DNA of 64,000 nt from positions 39,671,232 through 39,735,231 of the forward strand of contig CM070599.1 of the NCBI GenBank assembly GCA_036346395.1, written 5' to 3'. The DNA is from Hsuehochloa calcarea (taxonomy: Eukaryota; Streptophyta; Magnoliopsida; Poales; Poaceae). The translations under genes were made by a program, and so were the position numbers. The notes beneath the pieces are model-generated. The model was not told where the DNA came from, ran no database searches, and saw only the letters and a list, made by a program, of their open reading frames with translations. The first letter of the stretch is position 1; every line of letters starts with the position of its first letter. Positions 11,627 through 21,219 of this stretch are shown here, one piece after another.

Positions 11627-12327
11627 TGTCGACGATCAAATCGTCGATCTTATTAAAATATATAAATATAGAGGAAAATAGTGTGTATCTCCTGCAAGAG
11701 AATGGTGTCGCTCTTTATTACTACGAACTAGCTCTTTACAGAGAATGCCTATGATCAGGCAAAGAACTAATCCTAGTTACACTGAGTATGATGTTGGCTA
11801 TGCAACTGAAATAGATCGAAAGTATGAATCTAATGCCAATAGCCTCCTATCTCTTCTCTGTCTCTCCCTCTTTCTCGCCTCTATGCTCCATCTTTAAACA
11901 GCTTCTGAAGAGGTGGCAGTTGTTTCTGAAGAAGACGCCTGTGTGAAGCGTTGCGTCTGGTCGGAGGGAGGTGGCAGTTGATTAAAGTATCAACTGTTGT
12001 GCGGTAAAATATCGGTAAGACATTCAACCATTAGTAAGTGTCTTAGGATTATGTAATGTCGCGTGGTATGGAGTATACAACACGTGTTTTATTCATCACA
12101 CGGTAAAGGATATACCTGGATTTGGATCCAGATATCAATTCATAGCTTTACGAGTAGTTAACTGGTCGGGGACTAGGTACGAGACCTTGTTCGACCAGGG
12201 TATTTATTATGTAACCTTTGGAATCCTTACGACCAGTGAGGTCGTTAGCCTTAGGGGTTATGACCACAAAGACGTATGGACTCTCTTTATGTATTAAAGT
12301 AATACATAGGGGTTTTAATCCTCGTCA
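11627..12327 (-). repeat. LTR of the Tat-type gypsy element (5' LTR in element sense)
   Basis: It starts TGTCGACGATCAAATCGTCG and ends CCTCGTCA at 12327. It is collinear over its full 701 bp with 648-1349. The next bases to the right (12328 on) are TNP2 coding sequence. The minus-strand TATA-like and AATAAA elements are preserved. Confidence 0.88.
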
Positions 12328-12977
12328 ATACAAAAGTTCGGATATATATGTATTGTTTCTACTTCCATTCCCAATGGACAAAGAACCTTCTTGGTTTGGT
12401 AGGTTGTTCTAGCCAACACGTTTCCTTCCGGAAGGATGTCCGCTAGGAGACCTAATAATACTGTGAAACTCTTGTCGGACCAACCATTGTTTACCTTCAA
12501 TTTTAGCAGTTCAAGCACGAATGACAACCTTGTGTATTCCGGCTTGCAGCCTAAGAACAAAGGTTTCCCCGAGTCCTCCATTAAGCCCTCGAATTTGCTA
12601 AAGTCTCTCTCACTATAGCTCCCTTCTGCATCGCTTAGCATCTGATCTAAATTATCATTGTGCGACCTATCCTCATCGAAAGCACATTCCACATCTAACA
12701 TATCGTTGTCTTCCTCGACGATGTTACTACCATTCGGTATAATCTTCTCTTCACCGTGACTGGTCCAGCATGTATAATCCTCTTTGAAACCCCTTCAAAT
12801 TAAGTGTGTTTCGATCTACGATGGGTTGGGTTGGTAAATATCTTCAGATTATCGCAATCAATGCATGAACAATACATATATTTTTATCTCCTTCTTCAAC
12901 ATATCCTGCTCGACAGCTCTTCTGAAAGCAGACACATCATCAATGTACTCTTCACTCACACGGTTCTCAACGTACAT
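12328..12977 (-). pseudogene. TNP2-like CACTA transposase, N-terminal fragment
   Basis: A minus-strand ATG at 12977 opens MYVENRVSEEYIDD then SAFRRAVEQDMLKKG. After small frameshifts come CIDCDNLKIFTNPTH and GFKEDYTCWTSHGEEK, the usual N-terminus of TNP2. The longest piece continues with KPLFLGCKPEYTRLSFVLEL, WSDKSFTVLLGLLADILPEG and KKVLCPLGMEVETIHIYPNF, up to the gypsy LTR at 12327. The protein should then run on for a couple of hundred residues before WEHLEVRHC, the next piece present (at 647), so the centre of the gene is missing. Confidence 0.85.
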
Positions 12978-13343
12978 CTAGCTTCGGTCCACCTACGCTA
13001 CACACGTAATAAATTAATGTTAAATTAGATTTATGCTCCTAAAGTAGCTAACTACGAAATATTCATGAAGTAATATATATATAAGGCTTGCATACCCATC
13101 ATTTGAGTGTACAACAATTATTCCAATAATTACATATCCGATTTGCCACGAATATGCAAGTGTTTGAGTAATAGCTAGGAGATTCCCCAATGTCACGCTA
13201 AGAATAGCTAGGATTTTTGGAACAATATGCCATTCGTTTGATGAGAAATAAAAAGGAATACCAACCTTAGATCACCAAGAACAAATAGATCTACAAGCAC
13301 ACTTGCAAATATGTTGTATGCTTTCACCAAATGCCCCAACGCT
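12978..13343. other. CACTA 5' non-coding region
   Basis: AT-rich sequence upstream (element sense) of the TNP2 start. No gene, RNA or clear regulatory motif is recognisable. Confidence 0.4.
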
Positions 13344-14035
13344 GACCGCCTCCTTCAAAGAAGCCGCATATATCAGAGATAGATTTCACTACAGACAGAT
13401 CTATCGGGACGATCAGATATTTAATGGTGTATATTACAAATGGTTCTAAAAATAGAACCGTTTGTGATAAGTATCACATACGGTTGTAAATAGAAACCGT
13501 TGATGATATCTCTAACTATCACAGATGGTTCTAAAATAGAACCGTCGGTGATATCTCTGACTATTACAGACGGTTTGTATTTACAACTCTGTGATAAGTA
13601 TTACAGACGGTTCGTGGTCCCGACGTCAAATCTATCTGTAGTGAGATCTGTCTCTGATATACAGCTGCTTTGAAGAAGACGGCGAGTGCGCCTAAGAAAG
13701 CAAGCAAGCCCACCACGAAGTATGATTTTTTTCGAGGCGTCGTCCATGCAACATGAGGAGGATGAGACAGTAGCCACAACATACTTCATCGAACCTGACA
13801 TGCAACAGCCAAGTTCAAGAAGCATGGATGCTAGGAGAGTGCCACGTAATCATACACTCCAGTGTGTCAGGTTCAATGAAGTTACCTACGGCTGTTGTCT
13901 CATCCTCCTCATATTGCGTGGACACCCCTCCCCCAAAAAAACATGCTTTGTGGTGGGCTTGGTTGGTTTCTTAGGCGTACCCGCCATATTCTTCAAAGCA
14001 GCCGCATATCAGAGACAGATCTCACCACATATATC
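13344..14035. repeat. Imperfect inverted repeats inside the CACTA element
   Basis: About 13633-13812 and 13868-14030 are long imperfect inverted copies, with a ~55-bp loop. Both arms share the segments gagatctgtctctgatat, gcccaccac and atgaggaggatgagaca, in opposite orientations. A shorter third copy of the arm end lies at about 13354-13404, again inverted relative to 13627-13680. The transcript could fold into a hairpin. Origin unknown. Confidence 0.7.
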
Positions 14036-14220
14036 ACAAACGATTTTTAACACAAACGGTATCTGATTATCCGATTATCACAAACAAGTATATTATAGAA
14101 CAGTATGTGAATGTGACCATATCACATACGGTTTTCATGTAGAACCATATGTGAAACATATCACATACGGTTTTAGTGTAGAACCGCATGTGAAACATAT
14201 CACATACGGTTTGTTCCACT
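13430..14220. repeat. CACTA-type subterminal repeats, inner clusters
   Basis: Two arrays (13430-13620 and 14040-14220) repeat short units related to ATCACATACGGTTTT and AACCGTNTGTGAT in both orientations, at 20-40 bp spacing. Such arrays bind transposase in En/Spm elements (established for the family). Here they lie well inside the terminus. Confidence 0.65.
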
Positions 14221-14280
14221 AACCGTCGTGATAGTTCGTTCAAAAAGATAGTATGTAATCTCAACTCCAAACTGAAATTG

Positions 14281-15059
14281 TGATTCCTTCTACATTTGCT
14301 ATTTTTTGTATTTACATATGGCCAAATAGCGTGGCCAGTCGCTTCTTACAAAAGATTAAAAAAAGTAGAAATAATAAAAGATCAATTTTTTCTAGCAGCT
14401 CAAGTAGCCTGCTATCTCTATTATCAAAACTCTGTAGGCAATGTCGTCGGCATCGGAGGGTTCAGGATCAGCGTAGGAAGCCTGAAACACTTCCAACCAT
14501 TGACGCGATAGTTCGATAGTCACCCAAAGACACTTCGACTCAAGAACCAAGTTGAAATGAGCCCATAGGCTCTCTTCTCTTGCTTGAGGGGTCGTGGCTT
14601 GGTCGACTCCCCGCTGCCTCGATGTCGCATTCAATGCGACGGTAATGCTCTTGGAGACGTTCAACGTCGTTGTGGAGAATTACGTCGATGGCGAGGTTAG
14701 CTCGCCGGAAGATATAGACCACCCGAAAGACATGACGGATGAGGTCATCAAGATGGCAGAATGTCATTGTCACGTGCGCCGGTATAACCTCCGTCGGAGG
14801 AAGGAGGACACTGTTAACATAGTATCCTTTTGTAGCTTCCATTAGTGTATGGTCAGCGAGGTGCTCGTACAGGATGACCAGGTAGGCCATTAATACCGGT
14901 GTCAGGGGAGAAGAGTGGGGAGCCATTTCATTTGTGCTTGAGAGTAGAGTGATGTGTGGGGATTCATCTTCGGTGGCGTATGATCATTTGTATAAAACAA
15001 GGAGTAACGGCAGCCCGCGAGACAAAGAGTCGACGCATCGCGCGGGAGCCAAAGTGGTA
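14281..15059 (-). other. Unidentified block inside the CACTA element, possible captured sequence
   Basis: A ~780-bp stretch of balanced base composition between arrays of subterminal repeats. The minus strand has two overlapping frames: 14540-14926 (128 codons, MAPHSSPLTPVLMAYLVILY...) and 14392-14664 (90 codons, with LWAHFNLVLESKCLWVTIEL). I recognise no domain. Composition and open frames would fit a captured host-gene fragment, but this is a guess. Confidence 0.3.
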
Positions 15060-15390
15060 TTGATACATATCACAGACACTTCCAACCATGAACCGTGTGT
15101 GATACGTTATTATCACACCATCTGTGAATTATTCCAGACGGTTCTATGGAAAAACCGTCCGCGACGTCTGCAATTATCATAGACGGTTTTTATTTAAAAC
15201 CGTTTGGGAATTATCACAGATGGTTATATTGAAAAACCGTCTGTGATAATGACGCATCACAGACGTTTCTAACCGTCACTAGTAACATAGACGGTCGATA
15301 TTGTAAAACCATCTGTGATAATTACAACACTGACAGTTATAGAGAACCGTCTGTGATGAGGCGTTCGGTATAACCCTTTTTGTAGCAGTG
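15060..15390. repeat. CACTA terminal region: subterminal repeats and terminal inverted repeat
   Basis: At least ten units related to ATCACAGACGGTT and AACCGTCTGTGATAA occur in alternating orientation. They end at the terminal motif CACTGCTACAAAAAGG (complement of 15375-15390). The 3-bp target duplication would be ATA (15391-15393), but the other end is outside the window. Confidence 0.75.
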
Positions 15391-15794
15391 ATAACACATT
15401 ATTGTTGGCAAAGCACAAACATCCAACCAAATGTACTCAATAATGAGCTCATAGCGTTGCAACCAACAGTAAGGAAGATATATCAATACATAACCATGAG
15501 CCTACAACATGTCTCATGGCTTCCCACAGCTTCCCATGGCAATCCCGCAGCCTGGCAAGCGCTGAATCATGAGGCCCAGTGATCGGCCCAACAAAGGTTA
15601 GAGACCGGTCACTGAGTGGCGTGACGACTGGACGGTCTCGTACTCCCATGCATGCCGCTTCTGTGCGAACGGGGCAACAGGGACACGTGGCAATACATGT
15701 GAGCACGTAGGAATCACACAGGGAAAAAAAATTAGAAACATCTCGATCTGCTCTCCGCGAGCCAGCATTCCTTGGAATCAAATAAAACAGTGCA
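15391..15794. other. Intergenic sequence between CACTA end and gypsy element
   Basis: No recognisable gene or repeat. Short overlapping frames here have no protein character. Confidence 0.4.
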
Positions 15795-15828
15795 TGTAAC
15801 AGCCCCAAAATCCGGGGCCGTTACAAAG

Positions 15829-15840
15829 TGGTATCAAAGC
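15829..15840 (+). other. Primer binding site (initiator tRNA-Met type)
   Basis: TGGTATCAAAGC, a one-base variant of the common TGGTATCAGAGC site, lies 3 bp after the LTR stub. Confidence 0.8.
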
Positions 15841-16390
15841 TTAGCTTGACCCTAGATTGAGACCTTAGGTTGGTTATAGAATATAGGAAGTGAAGACCTT
15901 CAAAAATCTTAATTTGAAAAATTACAAAAGAATTTCTGAAAACAAAAATATAAGTATTATTGTTGTATTTTCCCTTCTTTTGCTATCTCATCTAAAGCTT
16001 GGATTTGAAAAATCTCGATTTGTCTTTGTAAAAAGATTTATCTCTCTCTCAACCAAATTTTTAAACTTTTTGTCAGTAGTGTTTAAAGTATAGTCAAATA
16101 GAGTAAACACTATATAGACGATCTTTTGGTTGTAAACAAGTTGTATTATGTGCTCTAAGTAGTGCGTATACAACTCATATAAATAATTTGAGCTATGTTA
16201 TAATTTGTTTTTCTATCAGTACATGTATATCATCCTTGTCAAAACTCATATCCTTCTTTTCGTCTAAATTCTTACCTTGATCTTTATCAAACTTAACCTA
16301 AGTCTGAATCTTACTTATCTATCTGTATTTGGTCAAAATCGTTGCAGAAATATATTCTCAAGATGTCAGGAAGTCATAACCATTCTCGTA

Positions 16391-17641
16391 ATGAAGTCGA
16401 CTCGTAAGATCACCAAACCTAGCATGGCAAAAGTGATGGCTATGATGGAGAGAAACAGATATCAAGCAGAGCAAAACCAAACCAGGCTAATGGAGCAACA
16501 CACCAGACTCCTGGAACAGTTGGCAACCAGATCACCCGTACCATCAGGACCGTATTCAGGAGCAACAAATGGAGGAATCACTACAAGATCAAGATGGGCA
16601 GACTTTCAGAAGACAAGACCACCAACTTTTACAGTCGCATCGGAACCGCTAGCAGCATATGATTGGTTAAGAGACATGGAAAGGAAGTTAGATACAATTC
16701 AATGCACTGATCAAGAGAAGACTCTTTTTACCTCCCACCAACTCCAAGGACAAGCCGCAGCATGGTGGATGAATCATCAAGAACTTCACCCTGTAAGAGA
16801 TTTACCGTGGCAAGAATTTAAGGATGCGTTTCATAAAGCACATGTCCCCACTGGCGTGCTTGCTTCCAAACGCCGAGAATTTCTTGCTCTCAAGCAAAGA
16901 GGATTTACTGTGACAGAATATCTACATCAGTTCAACTACCTGGCACGTTATGCTCCTAATCATGTCAATACTGAAGAGAAAAAGATGGAGAAATTTGCAG
17001 AAGGATTACAGAAGTCTCTGAAATTCCACATTTCAGCCCTGGATTTCAAAGACATGTCAGCTATGGTAAATAAACTATTAATATCGGAAGAAGCCAGAAC
17101 AAAATTACAGGAGATCGGAAAAAGAAGAGCAATGCAGATGGCACCTCAACCAAGTGCACCTAGGAAAAGAATGATGACAGCACCGCCAGTACAATCTCAG
17201 CAGAGACCAACTACCAATTCAGCTCCAAGACCTCAGTACAGTATGAATCAGTTAGCCACAATTCAGTGTTACATCTGTGGACGAAATCACCATAAGAGGG
17301 ATTGTCCACAAAGATCAATAAGCTGCTATCACTATGGGCAACCAGGTCATTTCAAGATTCTTTGTCCAATGAAGAATATGTCAGCAGAAGCAGCCAAAGC
17401 TCAGGCGAAAAGTCAATTGCGGATCAACAAGACGCCACAAGCTAACAAAGAAGGTATGCTACCTGTAGAACAACCAAGAATTCAGCAACAGGGACAAGTC
17501 CAAGGCAGGATCAATTTTATCGCCATTAGTGAAGTTGCAGAAGCTAACAATATCATTCCCGGTATGTTTCTACTTCTTGCAGCATCAGTATTGAATTTGG
17601 TTACTCTAGAAGCCACCCTTCTTTTCAGATTTATGCAATAG
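16391..17641 (+). CDS. Gypsy Gag protein, C-terminus altered
   Basis: An open frame from ATG 16391 gives 416 residues. The frame extends upstream to 16277, but the first part looks non-coding. It has the retrotransposon gag fold (RPPTFTVASEPLAAYDWLRD, then QLQGQAAAWWM, then EFLALKQRGFTVTEYLHQFN). Two zinc knuckles follow: CYICGRNHHKRDC is intact. The second, CYHYGQPGHFKILC, has Tyr in place of its second Cys. Gag packages element RNA in cytoplasmic particles. The tail (GRINFIAISEVAEANNIIPG, then an unrelated hydrophobic end) shows that the frame normally continues into protease and has been cut by the deletion of pol. The frame is open, so a Gag protein could still be made. Confidence 0.8.
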   Translation: MKSTRKITKPSMAKVMAMMERNRYQAEQNQTRLMEQHTRLLEQLATRSPVPSGPYSGATNGGITTRSRWADFQKTRPPTFTVASEPLAAYDWLRDMERKLDTIQCTDQEKTLFTSHQLQGQAAAWWMNHQELHPVRDLPWQEFKDAFHKAHVPTGVLASKRREFLALKQRGFTVTEYLHQFNYLARYAPNHVNTEEKKMEKFAEGLQKSLKFHISALDFKDMSAMVNKLLISEEARTKLQEIGKRRAMQMAPQPSAPRKRMMTAPPVQSQQRPTTNSAPRPQYSMNQLATIQCYICGRNHHKRDCPQRSISCYHYGQPGHFKILCPMKNMSAEAAKAQAKSQLRINKTPQANKEGMLPVEQPRIQQQGQVQGRINFIAISEVAEANNIIPGMFLLLAASVLNLVTLEATLLFRFMQ

Positions 17642-17744
17642 AAAGAGCAGCATGGAAAAAGGAATAGAAAATGCAGCGTAATTTTCCAACCTAGCCCCTA
17701 ACTTTGTGTGAATCTCGGGGTCGAGATTCCTTTAAGGGGGTAGA

Positions 17745-20611
17745 TTGAAACAGTTTGAAATTTTGAATATTTGAAAATTTTGAAACTTCTGTTCAAACTT
17801 TGAATTCTTTCTGTTTTCGGAAATTTTCACCGAAAACCGCTTTCCCATTTTGGAAATCAGCTTTCTCCTCTCGCTGGCGTCTTTCTCCCCAGGCGCCTTC
17901 GCCTTGGCCTCCTTCCTCCTTTCCCCGTTCTTCTCTCTCTCTGCGTCAGCCTCCACCTCCCGCGCCACCTCGCGTCGCCCGAACCTTCCCCCACCTTCGC
18001 CGCCTCCACCTGGCCTGCCCCAACCGCCACCGCTCCTCTCTCAGCGCCGCCGAAGCAAGCAATACCCCGCCGCCACCTCGCCGCGACTGCTCCCGCCTCC
18101 CTACTGCTCCCACCGCCTCCCCAGTTTATAAAAAGCCACCCCGGGCCGGCTCATCTCCTCATCCCCACCTCCAGCACCTCCCCAAGCTTCCTCATTCCCC
18201 ATCGCCGGCGGAATCGAAGAAACCGCCGCCGCCTCTCTTCTCCGCCCGAAGCGAGCTTTGGTAAATTTGCCGCCTCCATACCTCCCCTTCCCTCCCACCT
18301 CCGGCGGTAGCATCCCCTCGTCACCGCCAACCTTTCCCCACTCGCCCCACCTTCTCCCTCGCCGGAGCTCACCGGCACCGTGCTCCTCCGCCGCCACCTC
18401 TCGGTCGTCGTCGCCACCCCATTCCCGCACTTCCTCCACCTCCACAAAACCTGAAAATGGAACCAGCTCCCTTCAGTGGTGCTCCTGGTGCTGGCCATCA
18501 CCGTCGCCGGCTGCCGCCGCATTTGCTATCGCCGCCGGCTCGGGCGAGCGCGCAAGCCTCTCGGCCGCGCAGCTCGAGCCCGAGCGCGTCTTGGTTGGGC
18601 CTCAAAGGCCTGGACAAGCAGGCCGTTTGGCATGGCCAAACGGGCCAATTCAGCCCGGCCGAACCAGGCCTTGGGCGCTTATGATTCTTTGGGCGGCCTT
18701 TTATCGCTTATCCATTTCGCCTAACATCGTTTCATGCGCGCAAGATTTTGCAATTACTGTTCATATCCCAAAAAATCACTCTTCATTTGAATGAACAGTA
18801 ATATCAATACTTTTCATCACCACCTTTTCATCCAAGAATAGTAAAATATTACTATTCATCATCTGGCACTATTCATCCATAAAACCCTAATTCAACATTT
18901 TATATCCATTTTGTCCATTTTGAGCCCAGAAACCCATTTGTCCACTCCGTTCAGTCCAATTAAACCCCAGATAAATTCCCACCCTCCCACACCACCTTCT
19001 TTGTGTTTCTTTTCTATTTATTTTTATTTGCATGTTGTACCCAGCTCATTCCTTGTCGAGCCGGATTTTACTTGGTTGTTTTATTGTTTTGCTTCTCGTT
19101 AGGTCACGATATTGAAGACCAGACTACAGAAGACGTCAGACAAGACCAGGATCTACATGACTTTGTGCCAGAAGGCAACCCACATTCTTTGATCATTTTG
19201 AACCTACAGTTCTTATATTTAATATTACTTTCATTATTATTTGTGCCAATTACTTCAATTATTGAAATAATACTTTGGAATGCCATGATGAATAGATATT
19301 TCCCATTACCCCACATACAAACCCACCCAACACTTGTAGGCCATATTCAGCTTGACAAGTCCACATAAAATATTATCTATGCTAATAACTTTATCACCAA
19401 AATTGTGGATTGATCAAAAGAGAGTGTTGGCGGTTCGCCAATGGTTTTGGTTTGAAGTTGAGGGTTGTGTCCAGGAAGTTGGGCAACCCAATAGACTTGT
19501 GTTGGAAAAAGTGAGTCACAAGTAAGGCTCGGAGGATAGACATCCACGTGTTGATGTCGGTCTATCGCTTCACTATGAGACTAGTAAAGACAAAAACCTT
19601 GTGCCTAAGTAACAGACACAGAAAACCGCTCAACCACAAGTGTGGTCATTACTCCCTAGCCTAGTACACTGTTCTTCCAATTGAATATCTACAGCATCTA
19701 GAGTGAGACAGGAGTGGGACTGTAGGGACACTCGCTGGTCTTCATAACGGTATGGTCTCATCAGCATCGTGGTAAAAGATCCATAATGAAAGGTGGAGTC
19801 TCCCGAGGGCTGTATGAAGTAAGGACCTACTGGGTAGAGACTAGAAAGGTTGAGCAGTGAAAAAGCTTTGTTATCCCAGCTCAGTCGCACGCTAACTTAT
19901 TGCGTGTCTATGATCTGACAGTACGAGCATGAGGTATCTTGTGGGTAAAGCTGAGCAGCTCTGCAGAGTGTATCAAAGGGTATTCGAATACGTCGTGCTT
20001 CCGGTTAATGATGTTGTGTTCATGGGTGATTCCAATACATGAGGCATAAGTAGAGTTTTTGATATGTGAATCTGGTTTGTGAGTTTGTTGAGAAACCCCT
20101 GTTGTTATTATTTATTATTGTTTCACTGTTTTAAAGTTAAACTGTTTTAAACTGTAAAATGCATCCACAAATGCCTGTTAAGGTAAATTCTAACCATCCA
20201 TTGAGCTTCTTGCATGTAATTATTTAGCTTTTTCATGTGGTTTGTTGAGTACGGTAGTAGTACTCATTATTGCAAAATCTGCAACCCCTCCACAGAAGAA
20301 GATTGGGAAAGTGCTGAGAACCCCAATGAGCAGAATTTTGGTCGGCCCCCAGAAGGCAGTGATTACTATTTTTAGGTCTCGATCATGCTCAAGCGTGCTT
20401 GTGGTGTGTTTTTCTTTTGTCTTGTATTATATTAGCTTTGGGCTTAGAAGCCAGTGCCTGCGTCAAAACTGGTTGTTAAACCTTAATCTTATGTAATAAA
20501 AGCTTAATTTTGTTGTAATCGAAAGTTTAGTTGAGACACTGCTTACTTCGCAACTGCACATCCTGAGCGATTGTGAAGAGTTTTAACGACCCCGGATTTT
20601 GGGCTGTTACA
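17745..20611 (+). repeat. 3' LTR of the gag-only gypsy element (~2.87 kb)
   Basis: It follows a polypurine tract and starts TGAAACAG (ancestrally perhaps TGTAACAG). The first kilobase is very GC- and Pro/Ser-codon-rich (17850-18700) but has no consistent coding frame. A TATA-like TTTATAAAAAG lies at about 18124. An AATAAAA polyadenylation signal lies near 20495, about 115 bp before the end. The last 31 bp are an inverted version of the 31-bp 5' stub. Confidence 0.7.
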
Positions 20612-21219
20612 GTTCAACTAACAACATTAAAACGCCGATGCGAAATGATTAAACGAAAACGAAAGAGCAGGTCGTTCTCTCTCGATCAAGTCTCAAACGG
20701 TCTATACATGGAAAGCAACAACTGTCATGTACATGCATCGACCTCTTGCGATCAAGCGAGTAGCTATCAACAGGAAGATGCCAAAAGGGAAATACGAAAT
20801 AATCCCTTGATTAATCCCGCCGTATTCATACAGAAATTAATCAATCGATTGACATGTTTCAGCTTTCACAAGCAACTCTCTAACGATAATTGGCGGCACA
20901 TTAACACAAACCGCCCAAACGAATTTGGAGCTCCCACTTGTGGTTACATTACATCGGAGATTACTGCCCTCCTTTTGTTTTTGGCTTCACATCCAAATCA
21001 AACATGATCTGGAATTTCTGCAGGTTTTCTGGACAAATTCCTTTATCCCAATGTAGTGGTAGTAAACTGTAAAAATAAGTGATTTAAATGACCTCACCAA
21101 CCAAACCCTTTAATTACTTACTGTCTTGGACTCGTCTATCTACATATATTTTTTTGCCATTTCCAACTTTTCCCTCTCCAAATAGCAATAGCCGCGGAGC
21201 ATGCACGGCCCGGGATCTT
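20612..21219. other. 3' flank of the CYP86A gene
   Basis: AT-rich DNA downstream of the P450 stop codon (minus strand), probably including its 3' UTR. The 144-codon plus-strand frame at 20573-21007 overlaps the LTR end and has no recognisable domain. Confidence 0.4.

Larger units (their letters stand above)
648..12327 (-). mobile_element. Ty3/gypsy retrotransposon, Tat lineage, degenerate
   Basis: An 11.7-kb LTR retrotransposon on the minus strand. The LTRs (648-1349 and 11627-12327) are about 700 bp and roughly 91 percent identical over the first ~240 bp by eye. In minus-strand order it holds the primer site, gag, reverse transcriptase, RNase H and integrase, then an extra ORF on the opposite strand, as seen in Tat-lineage elements. 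Two solo LTRs of the same family interrupt it (4341-4998 and 7239-7941). Coding regions carry stops and a lost integrase residue. The bases flanking the two ends (CCAGC left, ATACA right) do not form a target-site duplication. Confidence 0.85.
344..15390 (-). mobile_element. CACTA (En/Spm) transposon, right part, with nested insertions
   Basis: The outermost element here is a CACTA transposon on the minus strand. Its TNP2 transposase lies in two pieces (12977 down to 12328, then 647 down to 344). Its terminus is at 15390, where the complement reads CACTGCTACAAAAAGG. Dense subterminal repeats of the type TATCACAGACGGTT precede this end at 15060-15370 and recur at 13430-13620 and 14040-14220, as is usual for rice CACTA elements. 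The other terminus lies outside the window, beyond a Copia LTR inserted at 1-343. The Tat-type gypsy element at 648-12327 accounts for most of the length. Confidence 0.75.
15795..20611 (+). mobile_element. Gag-only Ty3/gypsy element with a stub 5' LTR
   Basis: The element runs from a 31-bp palindromic TGTAACAG...CGTTACA sequence (15795-15825), through a tRNA-Met-type primer site and a gag gene, to a polypurine tract (~17734-17743) and a ~2.87-kb 3' LTR ending CTGTTACA at 20611. The flanks GTGCA (15790-15794) and GTTCA (20612-20616) match at 4 of 5 bases, a decayed target duplication. Protease, RT, RNase H and integrase are all absent, so it could only move with help from an autonomous relative. 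Confidence 0.75.

Noticed and set aside
15060..15380. Regularly spaced short repeats resembling a CRISPR array.
   Set aside because: Units alternate in orientation, vary in sequence and spacing, and lead to a CACTA terminus in a plant genome.
17800..18794. Several Pro/Ser-rich or Arg-rich frames (up to 178 codons).
   Set aside because: They overlap on both strands in a GC-rich LTR section with no domain or consistent frame.
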